DNA of 64,000 nt from Hyparrhenia diplandra. Lineage: Eukaryota; Streptophyta; Magnoliopsida; Poales; Poaceae. Each line of letters starts with the position of its first letter. Position 1 is the first letter of the stretch. Location: assembly GCA_015847255.1 (NCBI GenBank), contig JADLZK010010447.1, positions 81,566-145,565 of the forward strand. The letters are read 5' to 3'. The notes below the pieces were generated by a model that was given only the letters and a program-made list of their open reading frames with translations, searched no databases and was not told the origin of the DNA. This document shows positions 45,789 to 57,970 of this stretch, in pieces. A program made the translations under genes and the position numbers.

Positions 45789-48700
45789 CTACTTGCTCGA
45801 TGCCTCCTTGGCCTCTCTGCAGGTTTTTCATAAAGAATATCGTCAAAAGCCTTTCACAGAGCAAAAGAGCTGTATATATATGCAAGGGTTGCTCGCTGGT
45901 TCAGATGTCAATGCATCCATGTGTCCCCCCAAAAAAACAACTCATGGATGAATGAACGTCAGAAATTATGCAACAACTAATAACAGATGACGCTAATACC
46001 TCAGCTTGTCCTTGATCTCGACGTTGCCAGGGTCAAGTCTAAGCGCTTCCTGGAACGCAGTAACCGCCTCTCCGTGCTTCTGTAAATCGAGATTGCCATT
46101 TATTGCAGTTCTTTACAGATCAGAGATCAGATTATGTAACGTGGGATCTTTACAGATGCAGAGATCCATGCTTCTGCACAGCAAGATTATATGTATGTAT
46201 ATTGGAGTTTTGCAGTGTGATCACTAGAAGTGCAGAGATCATCAGATTATCCGATGTAATGTGAGAGGTAGCTAGGGAAGCGGTTTTTTTGCTCTTGAGG
46301 TAGCTATATGTTTACCTGGAGCAAGCTGAGAGCCTCGCCCTCGCGGAACCATCCTTTAACCCAACGAGGACGCAACTTTTTGGCAGTTTTTAGCATGCTC
46401 CAAAGCTTGCATCCCATTTCTCATCTTGAGAAAGCATAGGCTCAGGTTAGCCTCTACGGTGGCGTCATCAGGGTCAATGATACCTGCCTGCATGAACAAC
46501 AGATAGCTGACATGTCAACGGCACTTGCCAGCTGCATGGTTCTTTTGAACTGCAGTAAATAAAGATTATTCAGCAGCTGGTTCCATCAGCACTAACTAAA
46601 TGGGAGGTAAATCCAATCCTTCACATTTATTTAATTAGCATTATGTGATATATATGGAAAACCAAATATCTCTTGCGCAGCACATGGTATTTTTTTAAAA
46701 AAAAAAGAGCAACAAAAAGCTTAAGACAAGCATAGTACAAAACATTTACAAACCTGAAGACAAAGATATTATGGGATTTGCTAAATTTCAATTGCCTGAA
46801 TTTTGGTTTTATTTCAGGCGACGACTATTGCATATATTTTATACTAAAATTGCAGGTTTAGTTCGTTGCAACTTGTGTAGACACAATCTGCAATTTTCGG
46901 TTCCAATAACAAAAAACCAGTTAAACAAACTACAAACCTTACAAAATTTTATATGTTGGCATAAGGACAATTTAAAAAATAACAATTATTTTCTATAGTT
47001 AATGTGTTACTATGAAACAATGACAAATAACAAATCATAAAAATAACAATGTAGTAGTACAAAAAGTGTTGTTCGAAATGTTCTTAAATTTCAGGCACCT
47101 GAAATATAAGAAAAGTGAGATATTATACATACTTACCCGTGAAAAACAGTACATTGCAAAACCGTAGTCACCATTTTCAAACGCTTGCTTCCCTTCTGAC
47201 TTGACATTAGCAATTGTTTCAACATACAATTTCTAAGGAAAAGGTAGCACATATTCAGTTCCATGCATGACACAATGATGCTTGCAAAGAGTTCTAGCGG
47301 TACTAAATGACAAGCAGTTAGCACAACTTTAAATTCATCCCTATAATGAAATCATGGAATCATATAGTCATGGATCTTTTCCTCCATCTACTGAAATCAG
47401 GGAATTAACGGGGTGTTTTTGATTTGTAGAAACACATCAGACCATTCCTAAAATTTGGTGGAATAACGACCTCATTTCTATCCTTCATATTAGTATTAAT
47501 TATTATCTTTGTAATAAATAAAGTGACGAATGAACTCATTCTTCTCCATATATAAACCAAAGAAAAAAAATAATGTAAGGAGTATAAAGATGATAGACTA
47601 ACCCATTAACCATTTAAACATACCCGAGGTAGAGTTTTCATGGTACTAATAATACCATCTACGCTCCAGTCTGGCAGGCAAGGAATGGGGTTTGTCCAAG
47701 GGAGTAGGATTTCTACAATCTCACGTCGATCATGAACAGCTGCTTGCATGATTGGGAATCTCCCATACTGCATGACAATTGCAACAATAAATATAAACGG
47801 GTATATCATGCTTAGATTATTTTATTAATTACGGTTCATGAAAGCTGACAAGGAGATCATATGAACGGTTCAAGTTCTTTTAGTTTATCTCCTCAGATTA
47901 TTTAAAAAAGCAAACAAATAGCCAGCACAAACAAGGAAAGAGATACATTATAACATCTAATACCCCATCATGAATATTAGGGTCAGTTCCAGCCTCTAGC
48001 AAAAACTTGACAATTTCCGCTGAGCAACTGCTAACTGCAGCTAATCCCATAGTCATCCCGTGTGCGTGAAAGTTGACGTTAGCGCCAGCCTACAAATTAA
48101 TTAAATTGCAGAATATGTACAAAGTTAGCTTCAGTGAACATGAACATAAGCAAGGCATCATTAATCATTAACAAGTTTAAGTGAAATAAGTGGACCTCAA
48201 CCAAAAGCTTAACGCATTCCATGGAGCCACCAATGCATGCCATCAGAAGTGGAGAAAAAACACGATTGGAAACTATATTGGGCTGCAAAGGGAAGTGAAT
48301 AGCACAGTTACAATATATGATATATCATCTAGCCTGATCAATAATACTGCTTAAGCTGCGCCATAAAAAAAACAATTCGTCATTAGGACACAGAATTTTT
48401 AGCTCATGTCTGTTTCAATTGTTTACATCTGCACCATGCTGTAGGAGGATCTTGACAGCCTGGGCACGGCCGTTCTTTGCAGCCGATATCAGCGGTGTCC
48501 CATCATACTTGAATGGATCCACGGGAATACCCTGGACAACAGCAGTACCATAGCCTCGTTTTGCCCTGGTGGTACACACAGATTAGAGGGAAATTTTGAG
48601 AGCACTCAAACTAACAACAATCATACATGAAAAAATACATGCACGACATGATCAGAGTATACATAACAACCAAATAAATGTTTATGTTATACATAAAACG

Positions 48701-49525
48701 AAAGAAAAAGGAATCAAAATTATTTGGTCAGTCTCTAAGTTTCGCCAGATCAATGTAACTAGTTTATTTCTTAGGCCAAGAAATGAATCAAGATAATCAA
48801 GGAACGTTAAGGAGATAAAGAAGATAACAGGAAGACTATGTAACATATAAAGGAACAAATAGCATCATAGTATCTCTTATATCCTTTCTAATTTAGACGA
48901 AAGTACCTAAAAACCCAGGGCGAGAAATCAACGCACCGTAGACGGCGCAGTTGTGCAACGGCGTGAGACCGCTGGCGTCGGGCACGGCCGGGTCGACGCC
49001 ACGGTCGAGAAAGTAGGTCAAAAGAGGGACGATGGCGGCGGCGTCATCGACCCCGTCCAGCACCAAAAGGGGTCTCGGTGGCGACAAAGATTGTCGTCTC
49101 GCCTGCAAGTGTGGAGACGGAGCTAAAAACATCAGTTGGCCAGGAGCGCAGGAGGGCGGAGCACCATTGAGATTACGTACCTTCCTCAGAGGTGGAGTTG
49201 ACATCGATGCCCTTCTCCTCCACCAGGTACCTGCACATGTCCAGCTGCCCCGTGACATAGTGTCCCACCACCGCGAGGTGGAGCAGGTTCCGTCCTTTGT
49301 CCCCACGCACTTGCCGCAGGTCCATACCGCTCGCCCTTTCAGCTTCTACATACCAAAACCAGGTAATGGAGAGATGAGGAGAGGGTCATCTAATAGCACG
49401 CACACAGTAGTTGAGAAAGAGAGGCCGGCGGCGAGGGCCGTGTTGTTGTTCTTACCCTTGAGCAAGGTGAGGTTGCCAAATATGGCAGCAAATTGGACGA
49501 CGAGCTTAGGGTTGTCAGCGGCCAT
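45789..49525 (-). pseudogene. Copy F: ankyrin-TPR gene, frameshifted
   Basis: Eleven exons are recognisable: 49525-49456, 49345-49181, 49102-48937, 48565-48427, 48282-48196, 48089-47964, 47767-47624, 47232-47137, 46487-46316, 46079-46000 and 45816-45789 (TAG). Relative to D, exon 3 lacks 2 nt (TGA follows soon after), exon 4 lacks 1 nt (at TCCAGGGTATTCCC) and exon 9 has 1 extra nt (near AACTGCCAAAAAG) leading to TAA. An alternative acceptor (GTTTTAG, exon start 49122) would hold exon 3 open, but exon 4 then meets TGA. Conserved stretches remain (NLLHLAVVGHYVTGQLDMC, SAEIVKFLLEAGTDPN, EALRLDPGNVEIKDKLR). A truncated ankyrin product is conceivable; a full protein is not. Confidence 0.8.
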
Positions 49526-50690
49526 GGCGGCAGCTGCGAAGGATATCCGATCCTGATCGAGGTTGTACTACAAGCTGATCCAGGTGGAGGAGTAGGTCGC
49601 AAGGGCCAAGAGAGGGCTTTATATAGAGAAGAAGAGAAAAGGGCATGGAACTTGGAAGTAGGTGTGAATGGATCCTGGATTTTTTTGTTCCTTGGGAAGT
49701 TGAAGGATCGGAGGGCGGCATGCGTGCCGTTAATTGCGAGAATTGATCTATCGCGAGGGGTCGTCGTGTGGGGACGCGACGATGGTGTGAATGGGTGGGT
49801 AGTGGGGAGCCACGATGGGTACGATGGAAGGTGTGCCACCGCCGGAGATCGATCGAGGCCATGCATGGCAAAATGCTGCTCTTCACATTTCTATCCTAGC
49901 TTCACGTCGATCATTTCTTCTAAACCAACGGAGAGGCTGTGGAGACCTGTCCAGGAGTCGAGGGTCGGTACATCGTCGTCTTCTTCAGGTGATGATGTTG
50001 TTGACCCGTTAATCTCAAGCAAGATGTTCTTTGGTGAAAATCTAAGGATGCGCCATGGGTACGGGGAGTTGGCCGATGCGCCTGGGAGGCAGTTTATTCG
50101 GCCGCTTCGCCTAAAAGTAAGTCCTCCTCTGCGGCCTCCACCTTGTGGAGTTTGGCTCTGGTGCCCCACAACGATTGGAAAGCGGCTTCGACGGCGGTGA
50201 CGAACGGATTTCTAAAGGCTTCGAGGAAGATGAACAGAATTTTGTACTTCTTTGTAATTTTTCTTTTCTTGGGATTTTCTGTTTGTAAAAGGGTCGGTGT
50301 AATGCACCAGAATTAATACATGTTCCTTCAAAAAAAAAAAGAAAGACCTATAAGCGAGGCACGCAATCCTGAGTATTTCCATTTTTGTTATAGATGTCGT
50401 TGAACTCGGCATAAAAAATTTCGTCAAATTTCGGACAGATTTCATTATGTCTTCAAAGTTACTCCGAGAAAATACAAGTTGGCCATTTTTTACGCCGAGA
50501 AAATCCTTTCCTTTCTTTCACTTTCCAGAATTAGCACCGAGTTGTATATATCATGCGGAAGCGTGCATTGAGGAGGATAAAAATTACATTAGATCCCTGC
50601 CTCCCCCTATTGGAGATGCATGCCGACCACTCATGAATTAACTAAGTTTACAAGCCTCAGTGCATTTGATCGGTGGTATGTTTGATGGTG
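49526..50690. other. 5' flank of F with LINE 3' fragment
   Basis: 49526-49928 is the likely promoter, shared with A and in part E. About 49930-50345 is an insertion absent from A at the same point: its right end has TTCTTTGTAATTTTTC..., then an A-run (50330-50340), like the 3' end of a plant LINE on the plus strand. 50346-50560 again follows the flank shared with A and E (AAGCGAGGCACGCAATCCTGAG). Confidence 0.5.
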
Positions 50691-50699
50691 GCTAGAGTT

Positions 50700-52054
50700 G
50701 GTTGGTGGTAGAGACGGCACTGCTGAAACACCTTGCCTTCATCTCTTTCCAAATTTCCCAAGCCACTCTTGTCTCGTGCCATCTTGTCACGATTGATCCC
50801 ACCAAGCGTCGTCCATCCGCGAGGAGTCAACGCCAAATACTGCTAGGATGGTCGACCGCACCTGTTTGGAGAAGGAGCATGAGGCTATGATGTGGTTGAT
50901 GGTCTCGTGTCCTAGTCGCAAAGGAAGCATCTGTCATTCGCCTTAACCCATGGAGTGCTCTCCTCTCTACGATCCAAGTGGCGTCTCCACATAACTAGCC
51001 ACGTAAAAATTCTCACTCGAAGTGGTGCCCAAGTCTTCCGGATGCGCCTTGCAACCCGAATTGGGTGAGACGTCATCCGTAATGCTTGACAGCCGACTTG
51101 GAGGAGTATTTTCCGTTCGTTGTCTATCTCCATACGAGTCGATCATCATTGTCGTTTAGTTGTACTTGCATGACAAGGTCCCAAAGCCCGAGGTGCTCAT
51201 ATGACTTTGGAATTGTAATGCCTCGAATATTTGACGGACCCAAGCTTGCCCTTGTGATCCCTCAACAACGGTCGCGTGTTGGTGATGCATCTGCGGCCGA
51301 CATAGTCCAAAGAAGCGATAGAGCTATGTCTAGACCCATCGCCGGTCGTTCCCCCGGCTTCATGTATGTGAACATATGGAAGAAGTCCAGCACCCCCTTG
51401 CAACCTTGAGCCGGAGATCGCCCCACATCCGATTCTCATCGGATTGTTGAAGCCATAGCCACCAGGTCTATAGGGCGACGAAGGCGAGTCACAGTCCTCG
51501 GATGCCAAGGCCCCTAGGTCATGGATCAAAGATACCGTAGGTCGTGCGACCATGCACTTCCACGGATGGATTCCTTTTTCCGTCCATAGGAATCGTCGAC
51601 ATATGTTGTTGATTTCGTTGAGGGCCCAAGGAGGTACACCGTTCACCACAGGATGGTGTATATGGGGATTGCCGGGAGCTCGACTTGATCCATATCATCC
51701 TTCCGCTTCTTGCCATGAGCGCCCCATGGCAGGCGAACAGATCTTCTTGCAACCAAGGCCCACCATGGATCGATTGGACTCGTGCTTAGGGGATTTTCTT
51801 CATGCTCAGCGGAAGGCCGAGATAGGTGATAGGAAATTATGATATCCGACACCCGATGATGTCTTGAGTCATTGCGGGCTATCGTCCAGCGTGTATATGG
51901 ATGTGATGGAGCATTTCCAAGGTTGGTGGAGAGACATGAAGCCCGCGGAAAGATCACTAGGATCTCCTTGACCATCCTTGTTTCGGCCGGTCTAGGTGAA
52001 TGAAGATGATGGTGTCGTTGGTGTAGAGGCTGCAAAGTGGTACCGATGGGTGTC
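50700..52054 (-). pseudogene. LINE reverse transcriptase, C-terminal part (decayed)
   Basis: Broken minus-strand frames give, in order, YTNDTIIFIH (52022-51998, degenerate YADD box), FPITYLGLPLS-like sequence (about 51834-51799), PPWALNEINNICRRFLWTEK (about 51590) and a zf-RVT-like region with KTWAPLRVRIFTWLVMWRR and PWVKANDRCFLCD (51030-50915). This is the usual order of plant LINE ORF2 after the palm domain. Several frameshifts are present. The 5' part of the same gene continues beyond the CACTA insertion at 57583. Confidence 0.8.
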
Positions 52055-52752
52055 CACTAGTAACGAATTGATTTTTACGAGACAACGAAAATATTAACCG
52101 TGGCGGGCACTTCTTTTGCCCGCCACGGTTAATGCCTCGATTAACCGTGGCGGCACTTTTTTATTTACCGTGACAGGGGAAAAGTGCCCGCCACGTAAAA
52201 TAGATTTTCCGTGGTAGGCAACATAAAAGGCCCGCCACGTAAAATGACGCGGCCCAATGGATCTAGGCTAGGCCCAATAAACCGATCTCAATATAAAGCA
52301 AACTAGGGTTTCCAACTCCCACACTCGCCTCCCCCGATCCCCCTCTCTACCTCCTCCTCACTTCTCTCTCTCGATCCCCTCTTTGCCCGTCTACAAACTC
52401 CTCCACGAAATCCGCCCCATGCCGCCGCAAACCTGCCCGCGAAATCCTCCCCGCCTTGCTCCCCTCTCCCGCCGGCGCCCCTTCCCTTCTCCCCTTCTCC
52501 CCGCCCGGCGCCCTCTCCGGAGGCGGATCCGGGCGAATCGAAGGCGCGCCGTCGGGGCCACGACGGATCCATGGCGGACGGCGGAACGGGACTGTGGCTC
52601 TTCATGCAAGCACGAGGTAGGCGGATCCATGGCGACCGGATGGTATGACCCTCTTCCTCGATCTCCTCTTGCATATCCACGGTGAATCCATCCCTCACCC
52701 TCCCTCCCTTGCTCTCACAGCTCGATGCATGGCGCATCCATGGCGGATTTGG

Positions 52753-55700
52753 TGTAACACCCGTAATTTTGCATCATTTTAAAATTCACTAAAAATTTGA
52801 ATTTTTTATAATTAACAACTAAAACTTAATTTATTTCCCGCTCAACTCGAAAAACCCGTTTTCGAAAACCTTGCATTAAAATTCACCATATAGAAATAAG
52901 GCCTTGTTTGAATGTATGATGGATTGTCCGTTTGTCGAGCTAGAATTTATTTCGGGCATCAGATAATATTTCCTTGTCTCCTACACCAAATGATCCCCTT
53001 GACCTTTTGCTCAATTACCAAAACCACCGAATATTTTCATCGACCATCCACCATCATAAACCCCTTGACCCCCTCCTTGATCTTTCCACCAAATACCCCT
53101 CCTTGATCTCATCTTTGAATCACAAGCATCACACCACAATTCCAAAATTCATAAATGTGCTTAGTTTATTCCTCTGGGAAATAAAGAGGCCATCATATAT
53201 TTATATACAAATAATATTGATACATACATATCATACATGTGTGTGTATTCCAATATAAGTATATAAATCTACAAGAGCGTGGCCAAGTATATATATTCAC
53301 ACGAATGCTTATGCAAGTATAAGTGTGCATGTATATTACAAAATGGAAAATGAAAAATGGAAAATGGAAAAGGAAATTATAAAAGGAAAGGCCACGGGCT
53401 CCTCATTCTCTCCCTCTCCCTTTCCGGCCTGCTCACGGCGCAGCTCGACCAGAGCCGGCCCTACAGCAGTAGCAACAGCCCAGCAGCCATGCCCATCTCT
53501 TTCCTCCCTTCTCACAATGACAACGTGGCCCCACCTGTCATATATCTCTCCCACCTCCATCAATCTCCTCTGTTTGCACGCACGAACAACACAGTGACGG
53601 CGACTCCACCACAGTGGACAAGTTGACCGTGTCCGGGAAATATCTTCCCGTCTCACTCGCCTCAAATGCCGACAAGTGGGCCCAGGCCGTCATACCTCTC
53701 TTCCTCCTCCATCCGTTCCCCATCTCTGTGTTCACGCACACGACGCACGCGCGTCACAGTGACGAAGACCAGGGAACAGAGGCGCTGCTGACCCTCTTGC
53801 CGAGTCGTCCCGTCATGCCGGCGAGGACCAGCTGTCCCTCCCCTCGTCGTCATCCACGGACACAGGGTGTTCCCTGTACGCCGTCGTCGCAAGCGGGACC
53901 ATGGCCGCTGTTCAAGGTGGCCGAGGCCGCTGTTGCTGCTGACCGCTCCGCCACGCTCGCCGGATGCCGCCACGCCGAGACAGCTCACACCTGCCCCGAC
54001 CGCGCCGGCGCCTCCCTGCTCCGTCGACGAAGTCACAGCAGCGCCGCTGACCCTTGCCGGAAAATATCGCCGGTGAGAGCCTCCTCCGCCCCGCCTATAA
54101 ATAGCCTCCCAGCCCCCCGAGCTCGCCGCACCGAGCTCAGCGCCGGGACGACCGACGCCGAGGCCTGCATGGGCGCACTGCGCCCTGCCTCCGTCGCGCC
54201 GCCGCCGGCCAACTGGAGCTCGCCGTCGCCGCCCAGCTCATCCGGACGCTGCGTCGAGGACGAGGACGACGATGCCGCCACGCGCTCGACTCGCCCGCCG
54301 CCGCGCTCAGTTGAAGCTGGAGCCCTCGCCGCCGCAAGAACCCGCCTCCCTCTCTGCTTCCATGCTGTGCGTGCCCACCTCCTCTCGCTGCTCTTGCCGC
54401 TCGCCGTAGACGCGTCCGTCCACCACCGCCACCGCGCACTGCTCCGCCATGCCACGCCGCTGCCACCACTGCGCCGCTAGCCACCACAGTGCGCCGCCAT
54501 AGCCTCCAGGCACCACCACCAACCACCGCCCTGCATCCCACGCCAAGCACCGCCGGCGAGCCGAGTACCACCGCGACCAGGGCCCACCTCACCGCGGGCC
54601 ATCTCTTCCTCCCTCTCCAATTCCTCTTCTCCCTTCCTGCTCTCTCTTGCTCTGTTCGCGTGATTGGGATTGGAAGGAGACGACAGACGACGGGAGCAGT
54701 CGTGACCAAACCAAACAGCCCCGTGAGGCACTCCTACCTTATCCCTCTGAGGACCCCACGTGTCATAGGGACCTCTCCTTTCCCCTTCTCTAAGTGGACC
54801 TGGTTCACTAGAATAGAGAAAGAGGAGGAGCTGGTTGACCAGATCGGCTCACGAGCCATGGGCCGAGTCCACCACACAGTGCGCCTACAACCGGACCCCG
54901 CGTGTCAGCGACCGCGTAATTGCTACGCGCACCCAGCACAGCGTACACGGAGCATTGAAACACCATTTTCCATTTACCGAAAAAATTCCCAGAAAATTCC
55001 TGAATAAACTAGGTACACCCCAGACCCTACCCAACCTTTCATATTCCAGTTTCAATATTCCCAAAATTCCAGAATTTATTTCCAAAGTTTCAACCATTTA
55101 TAAATTCATATTTAAACTTTGGAAAATCATATCTTCTTCATCCTAACTCCAAATCACTCCATTCCAATTCCTAAATTCCTTTAAAATCATGGCCTAATTA
55201 TTCATACCATTGTCCCATTATTTGATGACCATTTAAATTCTAGTTCATGTTGTGCCCTTTTATTTATATTTAATCGCAAGACCGTAGTTTACGTAAACCC
55301 TAGTTTCGCCCTTCCGCTAACCCACACCTTGCACCGTATATTCTCGTATGCGTGTACACTCTCACGTACACGAATACTCGAATATACATACATGTAGTTG
55401 CCCGCATGCTAGGTATACGCGATAGGTTATGTACGTATATAAATGTATAAAGTGGTATTTTGAAATATAAATAAATATACGTATATACCAATCGGTTATA
55501 TCTACGCATGGCTAACCCCTCTAACTTAACCGTATACTCGTACATGTGTACTCCATAACACATGCCCTAGTGTACGTGTCTCCACGTATGTAGATATACC
55601 CGCTCACCGGGTGTAACCCTATGTACGGCTAACCCTAGCATATAGGTCTCTCACCCTCTCCAACCCTAGGCGTATACATATGCATGAGCGTATACGTCGC

Positions 55701-57180
55701 CAACCCATCCATCCCCTGATGGAGCTAACCCACGTAGGAACGTCGTATGCTTTGATTGTTATACTTGTGTTGCATGTTTGTTGTCGCCGGAGATCGCACG
55801 ACCGTTCGACAGAACCCGGAGCATCAATACACCAAGACACAGGAGCCGGAGCACACATGACAAGAACCTTGGATATACTCATCAGCGGATAGAGGCAAGT
55901 CCTTACCCCCCCATAATCTTGACCTAATTAACTGATGTTAACAATATATGGAACATGATTTAAGAAGTGAGCTTAATCAACCAAAAGCGAGTTTGGGGCG
56001 ATCCATGTGGGATGGATCGTCTCGGCAGGTTTCGCCTAGTGAGGGTTTCCTGTCTTGGAGGGCTCGCTCCCTAAGGACCAGGTCATGGACCTTCTACCTA
56101 GTACGATTATATGCATACTGACCACACACGGATGGGGCGGCTTGATTCCACACCCCGTTGGGTTAAGGTATAATTTCGATCCAAGGTGGCCGGCGTAGGC
56201 AACGATCTATCGGGAGCAGACATGGGGAGAGTGGCCCCATGGTCCGGTTGGCGTGGTTGCTGAGTGATCCTTCACGTAAAACTTTTGGCGCAATGTTATC
56301 GTATACGAATTGTTAAGTTGACGGATGCTGAGTGATCTTCTGAAATGCTGTGTGCTAATGGGATGCTAGGTGATCTTCCCATTTCCAACCCCGAGAAGTC
56401 GTGGTAGGATTATACCGAAACCTAGGTTGGTCCGCTGCTGGTACGGAATCTCGTTAGGCCCTGTCGAACCATTGGCCGTGGTGTAGACAACGCCTATCGT
56501 GTGGGGAAAGTGTACAACCTCTCGCAGAGTTACCAAATCTATTCGAATAGCCACGTCCTTGGAATGGGCAACTGCTAGGCCGGAACATCCGTGATTAGAA
56601 TCACAATCTGGTATGTAATTTGTTAACTTGAGCTTGGTTAATAATTAACCCGGGAACTAGTGAGAGTAGTATGCTCTACTAGGGCCTAAACCCTAAATGG
56701 TAACCTTTCACCCTCCGGTTGGGACTTTGAAAGTACGAAAGTACTCACCCCTCTATTTCTATTTTTAGAATTCCACCAAGGGAGTGTATCCAAGGAAATC
56801 AAGCTACGTAAGAACGACACGAGGGACGGGACCGCAAGGACGACACTTGAAGATAGAGGCGAACACTAAGGAGTTACGTGTGAATATTGTGATCGAGGCA
56901 TAGGATCGTGCAATAGGAGTAAGTCCGAGGGTTTGTCCGCACTCCAAGCTTGCCAGAGGAATGGAGCCCTATTACAGTGCCTTTGCGTAGGATCTCGATA
57001 GGGTTATAACAAAGAGGCCTATGGCCGAGTCATGTAAACCCAAACCCCGTATCAAATTTTCCCCAATAGCAATAAAAGTATAGTTTTTTGATATCATATC
57101 CACTTAATTAGGCGTATTTGTGCGTGATCCCGGCGCAAATACGTGTGATTAAGGAAACCTCGTAAATGGGGGGTGTGACA
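52753..57180 (+). mobile_element. Solo-LTR-like retroelement nested in the CACTA
   Basis: It starts TGTAACACCCG and ends GGGGTGTGACA, with 5-bp duplication TTTGG (52748-52752 and 57181-57185). At 4,428 bp there is no internal repeat of the start or end, no primer-binding site and no gag or pol, so it is best read as one very long LTR left by recombination between two LTRs. A TATA box (CCTATAAATAGCC, near 54097) followed by GC-rich leader sequence fits an LTR promoter. Open frames on both strands (53614-54709) are unassigned. The termini resemble Ty3/gypsy elements of grasses; the lineage is inference. Confidence 0.75.
54095..54107 (+). promoter_or_regulatory. TATA box in the solo LTR
   Basis: CCTATAAATAGCC, a consensus plant TATA, sits between GC-rich flanks about 1.34 kb inside the LTR. 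It is the probable U3-R promoter of the parent retroelement. Whether it still fires is unknown. Confidence 0.6.
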
Positions 57181-57582
57181 TTTGGCAAGACAGCTCGCGG
57201 GCCGATCCGGGCGTGGATCTCTCGCTACGCCACCAACCGGCGACCGCCACCAACCTCGCGAATCCGGTCACCAACCGGCGAACCGGCCAGCGGTGGTGGC
57301 GGTTACGGCCACCGAAGCGGCGGATCCGCCGGCGGCGGGCGGATCCGCCACCGAAGCCGGATTCGGCCGGGCGGGCGACGACAACCGCGGTTCGGTGGGT
57401 TATTCGACCGGGCGGGCTCTGTGGCCTACGGGCTTATTATTTTTTAATTCATTTTACGCGGACGGGCATAAAGCGCCCACCACGGAAAATCTGCCATTAA
57501 CCGTGACCTTTAGTAGGTGCGAGCATGCCCGCCACGTAAAAATCAACATGGCTCGTCACCTAAAATCTTTTCGCTACTAGTG

Positions 57583-57970
57583 GTCCCCACCACCGAAGAA
57601 GATTGTTGTCATTGGCCGCCTCAACGAAGTCTCACGAAAACTTCCATTACGATGATGAATAGCATTGAGATAAGGAATCTCTATCGACGCCTCTTTGTGC
57701 TTGATGGCCCTCCCAGACACCCGTTTAGAAGGATTCACGACGTGGCCAAGGTTAGCATGACAGCTTCTCATCTGCGCTTAGTGCTCGCCGAAACCGAATT
57801 CTTGAGTTTGTTCAACTGAATGGCCAAGCGACGATATGTCGAAGGCCTTGAAGATGTCCAGCTTGAGTAGGGCCTTGGGATGCTTTTGTTGTGGAGGTAG
57901 ACCAGATGTCCAGCTTGAACCGCCCTCTACACTTTAATTTGAAGTTGCCACGGCTGTATATAAATAGTTG
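57583..57970 (-). pseudogene. LINE reverse transcriptase, 5' part (decayed)
   Basis: On the minus strand, LLKLDIFKAFD (about 57866-57837) matches the motif around the first catalytic aspartate of LINE reverse transcriptase. QEFGFGEH-like sequence follows, then frames with stops. The gene would continue into 52054 if the CACTA element were absent, giving the expected order of palm motifs. Confidence 0.7.

Larger units (their letters stand above)
52055..57582. mobile_element. CACTA element (5.5 kb) inserted in the LINE
   Basis: It starts CACTAGTAACGA and ends TCGCTACTAGTG, which are inverted repeats, with 3-bp duplication GTC (52052-52054 and 57583-57585). Subterminal repeats CCGTGGCGG, GCCCGCCACG and CCGCCACGTAAAA occur at both ends (52090-52250 and 57470-57570). 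After subtraction of the nested LTR (52753-57180) about 1.1 kb of its own sequence remains, including a promoter-like or leader-like GC-rich region (52290-52740). No transposase is seen, so it is non-autonomous and of the same family as 4439-5382. Confidence 0.88.

Noticed and set aside
49032..50200. Plus-strand frames opposite exons 1-3 of F and its promoter
   Set aside because: Antisense shadows of the ankyrin exons; they match no domain.
53614..54709. 288-codon plus and 190-codon minus frames
   Set aside because: They are within the solo LTR around its TATA and leader, are low-complexity and GC-rich, and have no recognisable domain.
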